14,176 nucleotides of DNA, from NCBI GenBank assembly GCA_023141075.1, contig JAGLKL010000011.1, forward strand, positions 1-14,176. Direction: 5' to 3'. Positions 7,607-14,067 of this stretch are shown here, in pieces. A program made the position numbers and the translations under genes. Position 1 is the first letter of the stretch. Each line of letters opens with the position of its first letter. The notes beneath the pieces are model-generated. The model was not told the DNA's origin. It made no database searches and saw only the letters and a program-made list of their open reading frames with translations. Origin of the DNA: Alphaproteobacteria bacterium (GTDB lineage: Bacteria > Pseudomonadota > Alphaproteobacteria > Micavibrionales > Micavibrionaceae).

Positions 7607-7771
7607 TTGGGAATCTATACAATATCGGAGGAAACGGCGACATTAACAGGCGGCGACTGGGAGTGCAAACACCACCAACGCACCAAAGAAAAACGCTTGC
7701 GCCTCGAAGCCGGATTGGAAGAACAGCCTGAAACAATACTTATACCGGATCAAAATGAGGAACAAGCATGA
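7607..7771 (+). CDS. Small uncharacterised reading frame after queE (54 codons, TTG start)
   Basis: A 54-codon frame starts at TTG 7607, three bases after the queE stop and in the same frame as queE. AGGGGG (7592-7597) lies about 9 bases upstream, a good distance for a ribosome-binding site. The predicted peptide begins LGIYTISEETATLTGGDWEC and is rich in K, R and E in the middle (HHQRTKEKRLRLE). No domain is recognised. The TGA stop overlaps ATG 7768 (ATGA), as in coupled operon genes. It could be a real small protein, a queE extension made by stop readthrough, or non-coding sequence. Its tight fit in the operon favours the first. Confidence 0.4.
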   Translation: MGIYTISEETATLTGGDWECKHHQRTKEKRLRLEAGLEEQPETILIPDQNEEQA

Positions 7772-7815
7772 AATTAAGGATGTATTTGTATAACTTTTGT
7801 TTCTCTTATTTCTGA
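7757..7815 (+). other. Stranded ribosome-binding site and start codon at the left edge of the HicAB insert
   Basis: GAGG (7757-7760) precedes ATG 7768 by 7 bases, and the ATG overlaps the preceding TGA (ATGA). The frame is lost after 15 codons because it runs into the 3' end of the reverse-strand hicB (stop at 7774-7776). This looks like the start of a following operon gene that was separated from its body by the HicAB insertion. The presumed body resumes near 9078. Confidence 0.4.
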
Positions 7816-8757
7816 AAAACAGCCATCAATAACATAAACTTCTTTGTAAAGAATAGGATCATTAAATTTTTCTAATTCATTTTTTAACCTATCTTCCCAA
7901 GAGAATGAGCATGCACCAAGAAAAGTGTTGGTGTTTATGATTAAAATATCGGTTCCTTTATGGAAGTTTTCGATTTTCTTTTTTAGAGCAGCCATAATTT
8001 CATCCGCCTTTTTATTACTTTTAGCTTCTGATGACTCTAGAATCCGGTCTGTTTTTTGTTTGATTGTTTTTGTTTTTTTGTCCCTGTATTTTTCTGAAGG
8101 AGTGGATATTAATTTGCCTTTATCAAAAAATTCTTTGCCTCTAGTTTCGACCATTTCATCGGTCAGTTTTGTTTGATAAGAAATATCGGATGTTGTGATT
8201 TGGGCTGTAATTTCTTTATTATCAAGTTTAATAACAGCGTCTGGTCCTTCATTATTTTCAGGCATTAATTTAGCTAAACAATTTTCATCTTTTGAAAAAA
8301 CAAAAGCATACAGAGGATAATATTCTTCGAACAAAATCTTTTTAAATCGCTCATCTTCACATGATTTTGATGAATCTATTATTTCATTCATAGCGCTTGG
8401 ATTCCGAAAAGACACTAATTTTTCTATCCCGATCTGCCCAGAAAGAATTTCAACTACGAGACCATTTAAACTCACATTTTTTGCGGATGCGGCAGCAGAA
8501 AGTTTTGCATGTAATCCTGCAGGCAAACGAAGCCGAAATTGGCCGCTGTAGCGTGGTTTTGCAGGCTCTAAGTCTTCTTCTTCACAATAGGCAAGGTAAT
8601 CTTCTATAGAGATTTTGAATTCCTTATGCAGATCTTCCGTAGATTTACCGTAGAAAGTCACGATGTCGCGTGCATTAACAACGCGCCCCATGAAGCTGTC
8701 AATATCAGGATCATAGGAGATTGTGGCAATATAATCTTTGTATTTTAATGTATTCAT
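7774..8757 (-). CDS. hicB: HicB-type antitoxin with an extra C-terminal domain
   Basis: HicB neutralises HicA and represses its own operon. Residues 1-63 form the HicB partial RNase H-like fold (MNTLKYKDYIATISYDPDID, then MGRVVNARDIVTFYGKS). Residues about 70-107 (FRLRLPAGLHAKLSAAASAK, then SLNGLVVEIL) form a ribbon-helix-helix DNA-binding segment. Normal HicB proteins of this type end near residue 110. Here about 215 more residues follow, lysine-rich around 225-265 and with strand-like stretches TDILIIN (269-275) and VYVIDG (307-312). GPDAVIKLDNKEITAQITTS (171-190) resembles a PD-(D/E)XK core with the usual E and K replaced, so an inactive or divergent nuclease-like fold is possible but unproven. 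GGAGGT on the minus strand (plus 8763-8768) lies 5 bases before the ATG, and the start overlaps the hicA stop by 4 bases. Confidence 0.8.
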   Translation of the reverse strand: MNTLKYKDYIATISYDPDIDSFMGRVVNARDIVTFYGKSTEDLHKEFKISIEDYLAYCEEEDLEPAKPRYSGQFRLRLPAGLHAKLSAAASAKNVSLNGLVVEILSGQIGIEKLVSFRNPSAMNEIIDSSKSCEDERFKKILFEEYYPLYAFVFSKDENCLAKLMPENNEGPDAVIKLDNKEITAQITTSDISYQTKLTDEMVETRGKEFFDKGKLISTPSEKYRDKKTKTIKQKTDRILESSEAKSNKKADEIMAALKKKIENFHKGTDILIINTNTFLGACSFSWEDRLKNELEKFNDPILYKEVYVIDGCFSEIRETKVIQIHP

Positions 8758-9035
8758 TTTTTACCTCCATCCGGCGTTATGCCGCAATTTTCAAGATAAT
8801 CACGCAAAGCAGCTACAGCACCTTTGTCCATATTTGGAGAGGGGTGCGGGCGGTGGTGATGCAAAACATGGTCTCCAATTCGTATTGCTACGCGGGAGCC
8901 GCCACGTTCTTTAATCACAGCGCCTTGCTCTTTTAAAAACGACTCAACTTCCCGCCATTGCACATTGGCACTAACAGGACGTTTAAATATGAGCTGTAGC
9001 AACTTTAAATGCTTTTTCTTCATGTATGGTACCAT
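8754..9035 (-). CDS. hicA: HicA-type mRNA interferase toxin
   Basis: HicA toxins are small double-stranded-RNA-binding-fold ribonucleases that cleave mRNA. The product is 93 residues from ATG 9035, or 89 from the in-frame ATG at 9023. It shows the family pattern LLQLIFKRPVSANVQWREVE, then GSRVAIRIGDHVLHHHRPHP, then DKGAVAALRDYLENCGI. Many HicA proteins have GSH with a catalytic histidine at this point. This branch has GSR plus a histidine-rich HHHRPHPSP, which is a recognised variant, so activity is likely but the catalytic residue is less certain. Homologues usually begin MKxKH, favouring 9023, whereas a GGAA 8 bases upstream favours 9035. It is the first gene of a minus-strand hicA-hicB pair embedded in the plus-strand que operon. 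Confidence 0.85.
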   Translation of the reverse strand: MVPYMKKKHLKLLQLIFKRPVSANVQWREVESFLKEQGAVIKERGGSRVAIRIGDHVLHHHRPHPSPNMDKGAVAALRDYLENCGITPDGGKK

Positions 9036-9064
9036 ATATTGGTTCCAGTTTCAAATCAAGAAGA
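9025..9064 (-). promoter_or_regulatory. Putative hicAB promoter with overlapping palindromic operator
   Basis: On the minus strand TTGATT and TATGGT are separated by 17 bases and could be -35 and -10 boxes. The -10 is the first half of a perfect 12-base palindrome, TATGGTACCATA (plus 9025-9036). Transcription would begin at or very near the ATG at 9023, giving a nearly leaderless hicA mRNA. A palindrome over the -10 is where the ribbon-helix-helix domain of HicB would be expected to bind for autoregulation. The -10 match is only moderate. Confidence 0.4.
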
Positions 9065-9077
9065 CAGCATCAATAAA

Positions 9078-9203
9078 ATGGCCGATGCTATGATCAGGTT
9101 GAGAGCTAAAGAAAGCTATAAATATTGCCGGAATGAGTTTTGTGCCATAAACTGGCTTTCTTCGAAGATTAAAAAAGCGGATTTGAAAAGCTATGAGCGA
9201 TAA
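9078..9203 (+). CDS. Small uncharacterised reading frame before queF (41 codons)
   Basis: ATG 9078 opens a 41-codon frame ([20 protein letters not shown]...) that ends at 9203, overlapping queF by 11 bases (ATGAGCGATAA). It is basic, with KESYKYC and [12 protein letters not shown], and no family is recognised. No good ribosome-binding site precedes the ATG, yet a stranded one exists at 7757-7770 on the other side of the HicAB cassette. It may therefore be the body of a small operon gene whose 5' signals were separated by the insertion. It could also be non-coding sequence that happens to be open. Confidence 0.35.
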   Translation: MADAMIRLRAKESYKYCRNEFCAINWLSSKIKKADLKSYER

Positions 9204-9660
9204 ATCGATTTACCAAGACCTTAAACAACTGGGCAAGAAAACCGTCCTGCCCGAATCTCCTGAAGAAGCAGTATTGGAACGCGTTCCTAATACAAAACCG
9301 GAGATGCAACCTTGCGTGCGGTTTACCGCGCCGGAGTTTACTTCCCTTTGTCCATTGACAGGAGCGCCGGACTTCGCTCATTTAGTGATTGATTATGTAC
9401 CGGGTGACTGGCTGGTTGAGAGTAAATCGCTCAAACTGTTCTTAGGCTCGTTCCGCAATCACGGTGCATTTCATGAAGATTGTACATTGGAGATTGCGCA
9501 GCGTTTAATTGAGCTTTTAGAGCCGACATGGCTGCGTATTGGCGGATACTGGTTCCCTCGTGGTGGAATTCCCATTGATGTGTTTTATCAAACCGGCGAA
9601 CCGCCTAAAGGCGTGTGGGTTCCCGATCAGGGAGCTGCGCCTTATCGCGGGCGCGGATAG
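9193..9660 (+). CDS. queF: QueF, NADPH-dependent preQ0 reductase (short type)
   Basis: QueF reduces the nitrile of preQ0 to the aminomethyl group of preQ1. The 155-residue product is the short, single-domain form related to GTP cyclohydrolase I. The catalytic cysteine is C53 in [13 protein letters not shown] with D60, the QueF motif [16 protein letters not shown] is at 76-91, and the substrate-binding H94/E95 lie in GAFHED. The ATG at 9193 lies inside the preceding small frame and lacks a strong ribosome-binding site, so translational coupling is likely. It ends the que set C-D-E-F, whose product preQ1 should bind the riboswitch at 3638. A tgt or queA gene is not in the window. Confidence 0.96.
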   Translation: MSDKSIYQDLKQLGKKTVLPESPEEAVLERVPNTKPEMQPCVRFTAPEFTSLCPLTGAPDFAHLVIDYVPGDWLVESKSLKLFLGSFRNHGAFHEDCTLEIAQRLIELLEPTWLRIGGYWFPRGGIPIDVFYQTGEPPKGVWVPDQGAAPYRGRG

Positions 9661-9698
9661 TTTTGGGGATTAGCTCTAAACGTTAATGGAAATGTGGC

Positions 9699-12122
9699 AT
9701 GAGAAATTTATCTTTGATTCAAGGTAAGACCCGCAGCTTAGTTCGTTTGCTTATATGCATAACATTCGTCCCTTTTCTTGCTTCTTGCGACAATCCTGAA
9801 AGTAAAACAGAAAAATATATTATACGCGGCGATGCGCTCTTTGCTGAAAAAGACTACGTCAGGGCGAAGCTGGAATATAAAAATGCCGCCCGCATTTCGC
9901 CGACTAACCCTAAAGTCATCTATAGTCTGGGGCTTGTAGAAGAAGCACAAGGGAATATCATTGAAGCTCTAAAAGCCTTTATGGTCGCGGAGCAACAAAA
10001 CCGCAATTATGCGCCTGCAATATCGAAACTGGTACATTATTTTATGGCGGCACAAAGATATGATGAAGTTTCAAAAAGAATAGATCACCTCTTATCAATA
10101 GATTCTAATAACGCTACGGCTCATGCTATAAAAGGCTCACTGTTTTTAAGAGAAAAAGATTTCGATAAAGCACATGCGCAGGTAAAAAAGGCACTGGAAA
10201 TAGATCCCGCCAATGTCATTGCCTATTCGGTGTTAACGGGAATTTATAATGCGAAAAATAATCCTGAAACAGCACTTGCCACGCTGGATAAAGGAATAAA
10301 GCATAATCCAAGAGATATTTCTTTATATCTTCTTAAGGCAGCAATTTATAGCGAGCAAAATAATATTGCCAAGGTCAGGGAAATTTACCACAAAATCTTC
10401 ACGCTATATCCCGAAGAAACCAGATTCCGCTTTGATCTGGTAACAATTTTATCTGAGAGCGGTTATGATATGAAAGCGGAATTAGAACTTCGCAATACTG
10501 TTAAGTTGTTTCCGGATAATATGCAGGCCAAGCATAGTCTTGCCGTTTTTCTTGAGCAAAACCGCGATATGCAAGTCGCCGAGAAAGAGATTAAAAGCTA
10601 TATTGAAAAATGGCCGCATAATAAAACCCCTTATATCTGGCTGGCTGATCTTTATATCCGAAACGGGAAAGATCAGTTAGCGATAGAAACACTGAAAAAC
10701 CTTATCAACAAGGGCTCTGACGATGAGATCAGCATGAATGCCAGCACTTCCCTTGCCAATATCCAGTTGCGTCAGGGTGATCTGGACTTTGCGCAAAAGC
10801 TTATAGACGGTGTGTTAGAAAAAAACGTCAATAGTAAAGAGGCTCTTTTTGTCCGCGCCAATTTATCTTTTTATCAGGGTGATTACCAAAGGGCAGTTTC
10901 TGATTTGCGCAGGATTATCCGGGATAATAACAAAGCCGTAAAAGCGTACCGCGTTCTGGCAGAAGTTTTCATACTTCAGGGACGTATTAATCTTGCGACA
11001 GATATATTGATAGATTCTTTGAAGGTTGATGCTAGGAATCTTTCAAACCATATTCGTCTTGCACAATTATACTCTCTTGACGGAGATAACAAGCATGCGG
11101 CGGAAATATTATCTATTGTGACAAAAACAGACCCGGCTTACGCAATCGGATGGGAGAATACGGCCAGACTGGCCATTGAGGAAAAGAAATGGGATGAGGC
11201 AGAAAGTGCCATTAAACGTTTAGAAAAACTGGAGGGACAACGACCTCTAGCAAAATTCTTGCGAGGTCAAATACTAGGCAAAATCGGTAAGTCTGCGCAG
11301 GCAAAAAATGTTTTTAAAGAGGTCATAAAAGCTGACCCTTCTTCTGCCTTATCGAAGTATGCTCTTTCCGCCCTGCTTACTTTGTCTCAAAAAACAAATG
11401 ACCTAGAGGGAATCAAATTTTTTCTTTCAGACCTGCAAACCGACAGCCCCACAGTGGCGACATTATTGGGAAACGTTCTGGTCGCTATGGACGAAAAGGA
11501 ATATGCGGAAGCGCTGTTTAAAAAAGCGATAGAAAAAAAGCCCAAAACACAGGCTGCTTTCTTAGGTTACGCGCAGCTTTTGATCGAAAAAGGACAAAGC
11601 CGCGTAGCGCTTGATATCCTAAATAGTGCTGAAAATGCCGTTCCGTATGAAGTGACAGCCTCCCTTAAAAAAGCAAGCTATCTCACCTCGCTTGGAAAAA
11701 CGGATAAAGCAATCGCCATATATGAAATCTTATATGCTAAAAATGATCGGCTGGATGTTGCGGCTAATAATATGGCGCAATTAATTGCTGATTATAAAAG
11801 CGATGATAATAAGGCCATGGAGAAAGCTAGAATTGCGGCAGAGCGTTTTATTAACTCTGATAATCCATATCATCTCGATACGCTTGGATGGGTGTATCTG
11901 CGCTTGGGATTGACAGCACAAGCACAAAATATCTTTGAAAGGGTCATTTCTCTGGCGCCCGAGCCTCTCCACCCTCAGATCAGTTATCATTACGGTGTTT
12001 TACTGGCAAAGATGGGACGTAAGGATGAAGCCGGAAATTATCTGAGCAACGCTGTTTCAGATGGTATGAACTACTCAGGCAAAGAAGAAGCCGGAGAATT
12101 ATTGAGCCACCTAGGTAATTAA
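9699..12122 (+). CDS. Large TPR-repeat lipoprotein, PrsT-like
   Basis: The 807-residue product begins with a basic N-region, a hydrophobic stretch (about 15-28) and a lipobox LASC with the lipidated cysteine at C30. The rest is almost entirely tetratricopeptide repeats, for example GDALFAEKDYVRAKLEYKNA near the start and DTLGWVYLRLGLTAQAQNIF near the end. The size and the opening pattern resemble the PEP-CTERM/exosortase-associated lipoprotein PrsT, which accompanies exopolysaccharide export loci. No exosortase or polysaccharide gene is seen here, so that assignment is tentative. Residue +2 is aspartate (CD), which in enterobacteria retains lipoproteins in the inner membrane; whether this holds here is unknown. 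It starts 39 bases after queF and may be read from the same transcript, though nothing links it to queuosine. Confidence 0.8.
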   Translation: MRNLSLIQGKTRSLVRLLICITFVPFLASCDNPESKTEKYIIRGDALFAEKDYVRAKLEYKNAARISPTNPKVIYSLGLVEEAQGNIIEALKAFMVAEQQNRNYAPAISKLVHYFMAAQRYDEVSKRIDHLLSIDSNNATAHAIKGSLFLREKDFDKAHAQVKKALEIDPANVIAYSVLTGIYNAKNNPETALATLDKGIKHNPRDISLYLLKAAIYSEQNNIAKVREIYHKIFTLYPEETRFRFDLVTILSESGYDMKAELELRNTVKLFPDNMQAKHSLAVFLEQNRDMQVAEKEIKSYIEKWPHNKTPYIWLADLYIRNGKDQLAIETLKNLINKGSDDEISMNASTSLANIQLRQGDLDFAQKLIDGVLEKNVNSKEALFVRANLSFYQGDYQRAVSDLRRIIRDNNKAVKAYRVLAEVFILQGRINLATDILIDSLKVDARNLSNHIRLAQLYSLDGDNKHAAEILSIVTKTDPAYAIGWENTARLAIEEKKWDEAESAIKRLEKLEGQRPLAKFLRGQILGKIGKSAQAKNVFKEVIKADPSSALSKYALSALLTLSQKTNDLEGIKFFLSDLQTDSPTVATLLGNVLVAMDEKEYAEALFKKAIEKKPKTQAAFLGYAQLLIEKGQSRVALDILNSAENAVPYEVTASLKKASYLTSLGKTDKAIAIYEILYAKNDRLDVAANNMAQLIADYKSDDNKAMEKARIAAERFINSDNPYHLDTLGWVYLRLGLTAQAQNIFERVISLAPEPLHPQISYHYGVLLAKMGRKDEAGNYLSNAVSDGMNYSGKEEAGELLSHLGN

Positions 12123-12155
12123 GATTTTGGTGACGAGTGCGCACAAAAACAACCG

Positions 12156-12202
12156 CCCGATTGTAAAATCTTACCCTTTATGACTGCTTTTTTACAATGG
12201 GG
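12156..12202. repeat. Inverted repeat in the spacer after the TPR gene
   Basis: ATTGTAAAA (12160-12168) and TTTTACAAT (12190-12198) are perfect inverted copies 21 bases apart. Beyond one mismatched pair, CCC (12156-12158) and GGG (12200-12202) extend the stem. The T-rich right arm is inside the stem, so it is not a standard terminator. It may be a protein-binding site or an mRNA 3'-end structure for the TPR gene. Confidence 0.45.
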
Positions 12203-12247
12203 GAAAGTGCTGAATTACCAAGAAAAGGAATTTATTCACAAATTTTC

Positions 12248-12276
12248 TTGACTTTGGAATTTAGAAAGATCATAGT
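12248..12276 (+). promoter_or_regulatory. Sigma70-like promoter upstream of the small phage-like gene
   Basis: TTGACT (12248-12253) and CATAGT (12271-12276) are separated by 17 bases. The -35 matches the consensus at five of six positions and the -10 at four of six. The start point would be near 12283. The hairpin terminator begins only about 20 bases further on, so any transcript must pass it to reach the gene at 12367. Confidence 0.5.
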
Positions 12277-12303
12277 GGGCTTACAAACGAGGGATAACCA
12301 TAT

Positions 12304-12342
12304 CCGCCTTCCATAAACGGAAAGGCGGTTTTTTGTTTTTTT
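12304..12342 (+). terminator. Rho-independent terminator or attenuator
   Basis: CCGCCTT-CC (12304-12312), a short ATAAAC loop, and GG-A-AAGGCGG (12319-12328) form a strong GC stem with one bulged A. A T-rich run (12329-12342, interrupted by one G) follows. It lies 182 bases after the TPR gene stop and 25 bases before the next start codon. It may end the upstream transcript or, given the promoter at 12248-12276, act as an attenuator in the leader of the 12367 gene or make a short RNA of about 55 bases. Confidence 0.8.
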
Positions 12343-12366
12343 AAAAAAGATTAAGGAGATATAAAA

Positions 12367-12702
12367 ATGCCTACACTTCTTCCCAGAGATGCCAATAACG
12401 TTCCTTTACCCGCTATGCGTCTAAAAAATGATTGCGCACATGTAATAGATGTGAGCTCTACCTCAGCAAAAAATACGTCCGCTTTTGACCAGCAAACACG
12501 AATAGTAAGCTTGTACGCAACAGGCCCTGTCTATCTTCGCTTTGGCTCTTCTTCCGTAACAGCTACAACCTCTGACCACTATTTTCCTGAAGGGGTCTAT
12601 TGCGATGTCTCTATCGGTGGAGACAAAACCGGGCAGTCTTCTCATGTCGCTGTGATAGCCGCGAGTTACGATTGCCAGCTCTTTATTTCCGAGAAACAAT
12701 AA
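12367..12702 (+). CDS. Small conserved hypothetical protein, phage structural/accessory-like
   Basis: The 111-residue product has no signal peptide or membrane segment. It opens with MPTLLPRDANNVPLPAMRL and contains a beta-rich core (GPVYLRFGSSSVTATTSDHY, FPEGVYCDVSIGGDK), ending in FISEKQ. This style, with VYLRFG...SDHYFP.GVY, resembles small proteins of prophages and gene transfer regions in alphaproteobacteria, but I recognise no named family and no other phage gene is nearby. An exact AAGGAG (12353-12358) stands 8 bases before the ATG in a sequence much like very strong phage ribosome-binding sites, so high translation is likely. It has its own promoter-terminator leader. The function is unknown. 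Confidence 0.72.
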   Translation: MPTLLPRDANNVPLPAMRLKNDCAHVIDVSSTSAKNTSAFDQQTRIVSLYATGPVYLRFGSSSVTATTSDHYFPEGVYCDVSIGGDKTGQSSHVAVIAASYDCQLFISEKQ

Positions 12703-12759
12703 TTTAGGAAAAGAATAGTCACATTGCTTTTGTTCGATGAATGTTCTAATTCTTGATGA

Positions 12760-14067
12760 ATGAAAGATTTGTTTCAAGAAGACTTACCGGAAAAAGAGCT
12801 GCCACGCCCTCTTGCAGATCGCTTGCGGCCTGAAAAGCTGTCGCACGTTGTCGGGCAGGATCATCTTGTCGGCAAAGATGCCCCGGTGCGAAAAATGGCG
12901 GACGCAAAACGTATTGGCTCGATGATTTTATGGGGGCCGCCGGGCACGGGGAAAACAACAATAGCACGGATATTATCCAACCACAGTGCCATGCATTTTG
13001 AGCAAATATCGGCGATATTCTCGGGCGTTGCGGATTTGCGCAAAGTATTCGATTCAGCGCGTATTCGTCATAAAAACGGCATCGGGACTCTTCTTTTTGT
13101 TGATGAGATTCACCGTTTCAATAAATCCCAGCAAGATGCTTTCCTGCCCGTTGTTGAGGATGGCACAATTACATTGATCGGGGCAACGACGGAAAATCCG
13201 TCTTTTGAGTTGAACGGTGCGCTTTTATCGCGGTGTCAGGTCTTTGTCCTGAAACGTCTGGATGATGAGGCTTTGGAGATTTTGCTTAAACGCGCAGAAG
13301 AAGATGCCGGGAAAACATTACCGCTAACGAGTGAAGCACGCGATATGCTCAAAGCCATGGCCGATGGTGATGGCAGGTATGCTCTGAGCATGGTTTCACA
13401 GCTCTTCGATCAGGCCGAAGAAACTCTCAAGCCCGATGAATTCATGACCTTGGTACAGCGCCGCGCCCCTTTATACGATAAAGCCGAGGAAGGCCATTAT
13501 AATCTGGTTTCAGCCTTGCATAAAAGCATACGCGGCTCGGACGCTGATGCTGCGCTGTATTGGTTTTCACGGATGCTTGAGGGGGGAGAAGACCCGCGTT
13601 TTATCGCAAGGCGCCTCACACGTATGGCTTCCGAGGATATTGGTTTGGCCGATCCGCAAGCTCTAACCTTATGTATTGCCGCGTGGGAAACATATGAACG
13701 CTTAGGCTCTCCTGAGGGAGATCTGGCATTGGCCGAGGCGCTCGTCTATCTGGCATGTGCACCAAAATCCAACGCCGTTTACTCAGCTTTTAAATCAGCG
13801 CAGCGTGTAGCCAAAGAAACCGGTTCGCTTATGCCGCCGCTGCATATCCTTAATGCCCCAACAAAACTTATGAAAGAAATAGGTTATTCCGAAGGATATA
13901 TCTACGACCATGATACACCGGATGCTTTTTCCGGGCAGGATTACTTTCCCGAAGAAATGGGTTGTAAGTCATTTTATACTCCCCCCGAGCGCGGCTTTGA
14001 GCGGGAAATTAAAAAACGGCTGGATTACTGGGCGAAATTGCGGAAACAAAAACTATCGGAAAACTGA
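12760..14067 (+). CDS. rarA: RarA/MgsA replication-associated recombination ATPase
   Basis: RarA (MgsA) is an AAA+ clamp-loader-like ATPase (WRNIP1/Mgs1 family) that acts at stalled replication forks. The 435-residue protein starts [10 protein letters not shown], then [20 protein letters not shown], as is typical. Walker A is GPPGTGKT (59-66), Walker B is [18 protein letters not shown] (111-128), sensor 1 lies in [13 protein letters not shown], and the arginine finger is in LLSRCQVF. The C-terminal tetramerisation domain contains [20 protein letters not shown] and [11 protein letters not shown]. Length and motifs are complete. The ATG at 12760 gives the N-terminus expected of the family; its ribosome-binding site is weak. 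It is probably independent of the small upstream gene. Confidence 0.96.
   Translation: MKDLFQEDLPEKELPRPLADRLRPEKLSHVVGQDHLVGKDAPVRKMADAKRIGSMILWGPPGTGKTTIARILSNHSAMHFEQISAIFSGVADLRKVFDSARIRHKNGIGTLLFVDEIHRFNKSQQDAFLPVVEDGTITLIGATTENPSFELNGALLSRCQVFVLKRLDDEALEILLKRAEEDAGKTLPLTSEARDMLKAMADGDGRYALSMVSQLFDQAEETLKPDEFMTLVQRRAPLYDKAEEGHYNLVSALHKSIRGSDADAALYWFSRMLEGGEDPRFIARRLTRMASEDIGLADPQALTLCIAAWETYERLGSPEGDLALAEALVYLACAPKSNAVYSAFKSAQRVAKETGSLMPPLHILNAPTKLMKEIGYSEGYIYDHDTPDAFSGQDYFPEEMGCKSFYTPPERGFEREIKKRLDYWAKLRKQKLSEN

Noticed and set aside
7338..7736. Minus-strand frame of 132 codons opposite the end of queE
   Set aside because: It is antisense to well-supported queE and has no recognisable domain or ribosome-binding site.
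9009..9077. N-terminal extension of the 41-codon frame back to 9009
   Set aside because: This part lies over the reverse-strand hicA start and its control region; it is most likely open by chance.
4787..9077. An integrative element or transposon carrying the two cassettes
   Set aside because: No integrase, transposase, long terminal inverted repeats or att-like duplications were found; at most 3-4 bases are shared at the junctions.
3685..9660. A DNA 7-deazaguanine modification (Dpd-type) defence system, because que genes adjoin defence genes
   Set aside because: No DpdA-like transglycosylase, helicase or other dpd gene is present; the que genes and the preQ1 riboswitch are fully explained by tRNA queuosine synthesis.
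12160..12198. Terminator for the TPR gene at the ATTGTAAAA inverted repeat
   Set aside because: The stem is A/T rich and its T run is inside the stem; the strong GC hairpin at 12304-12328 is a better terminator.
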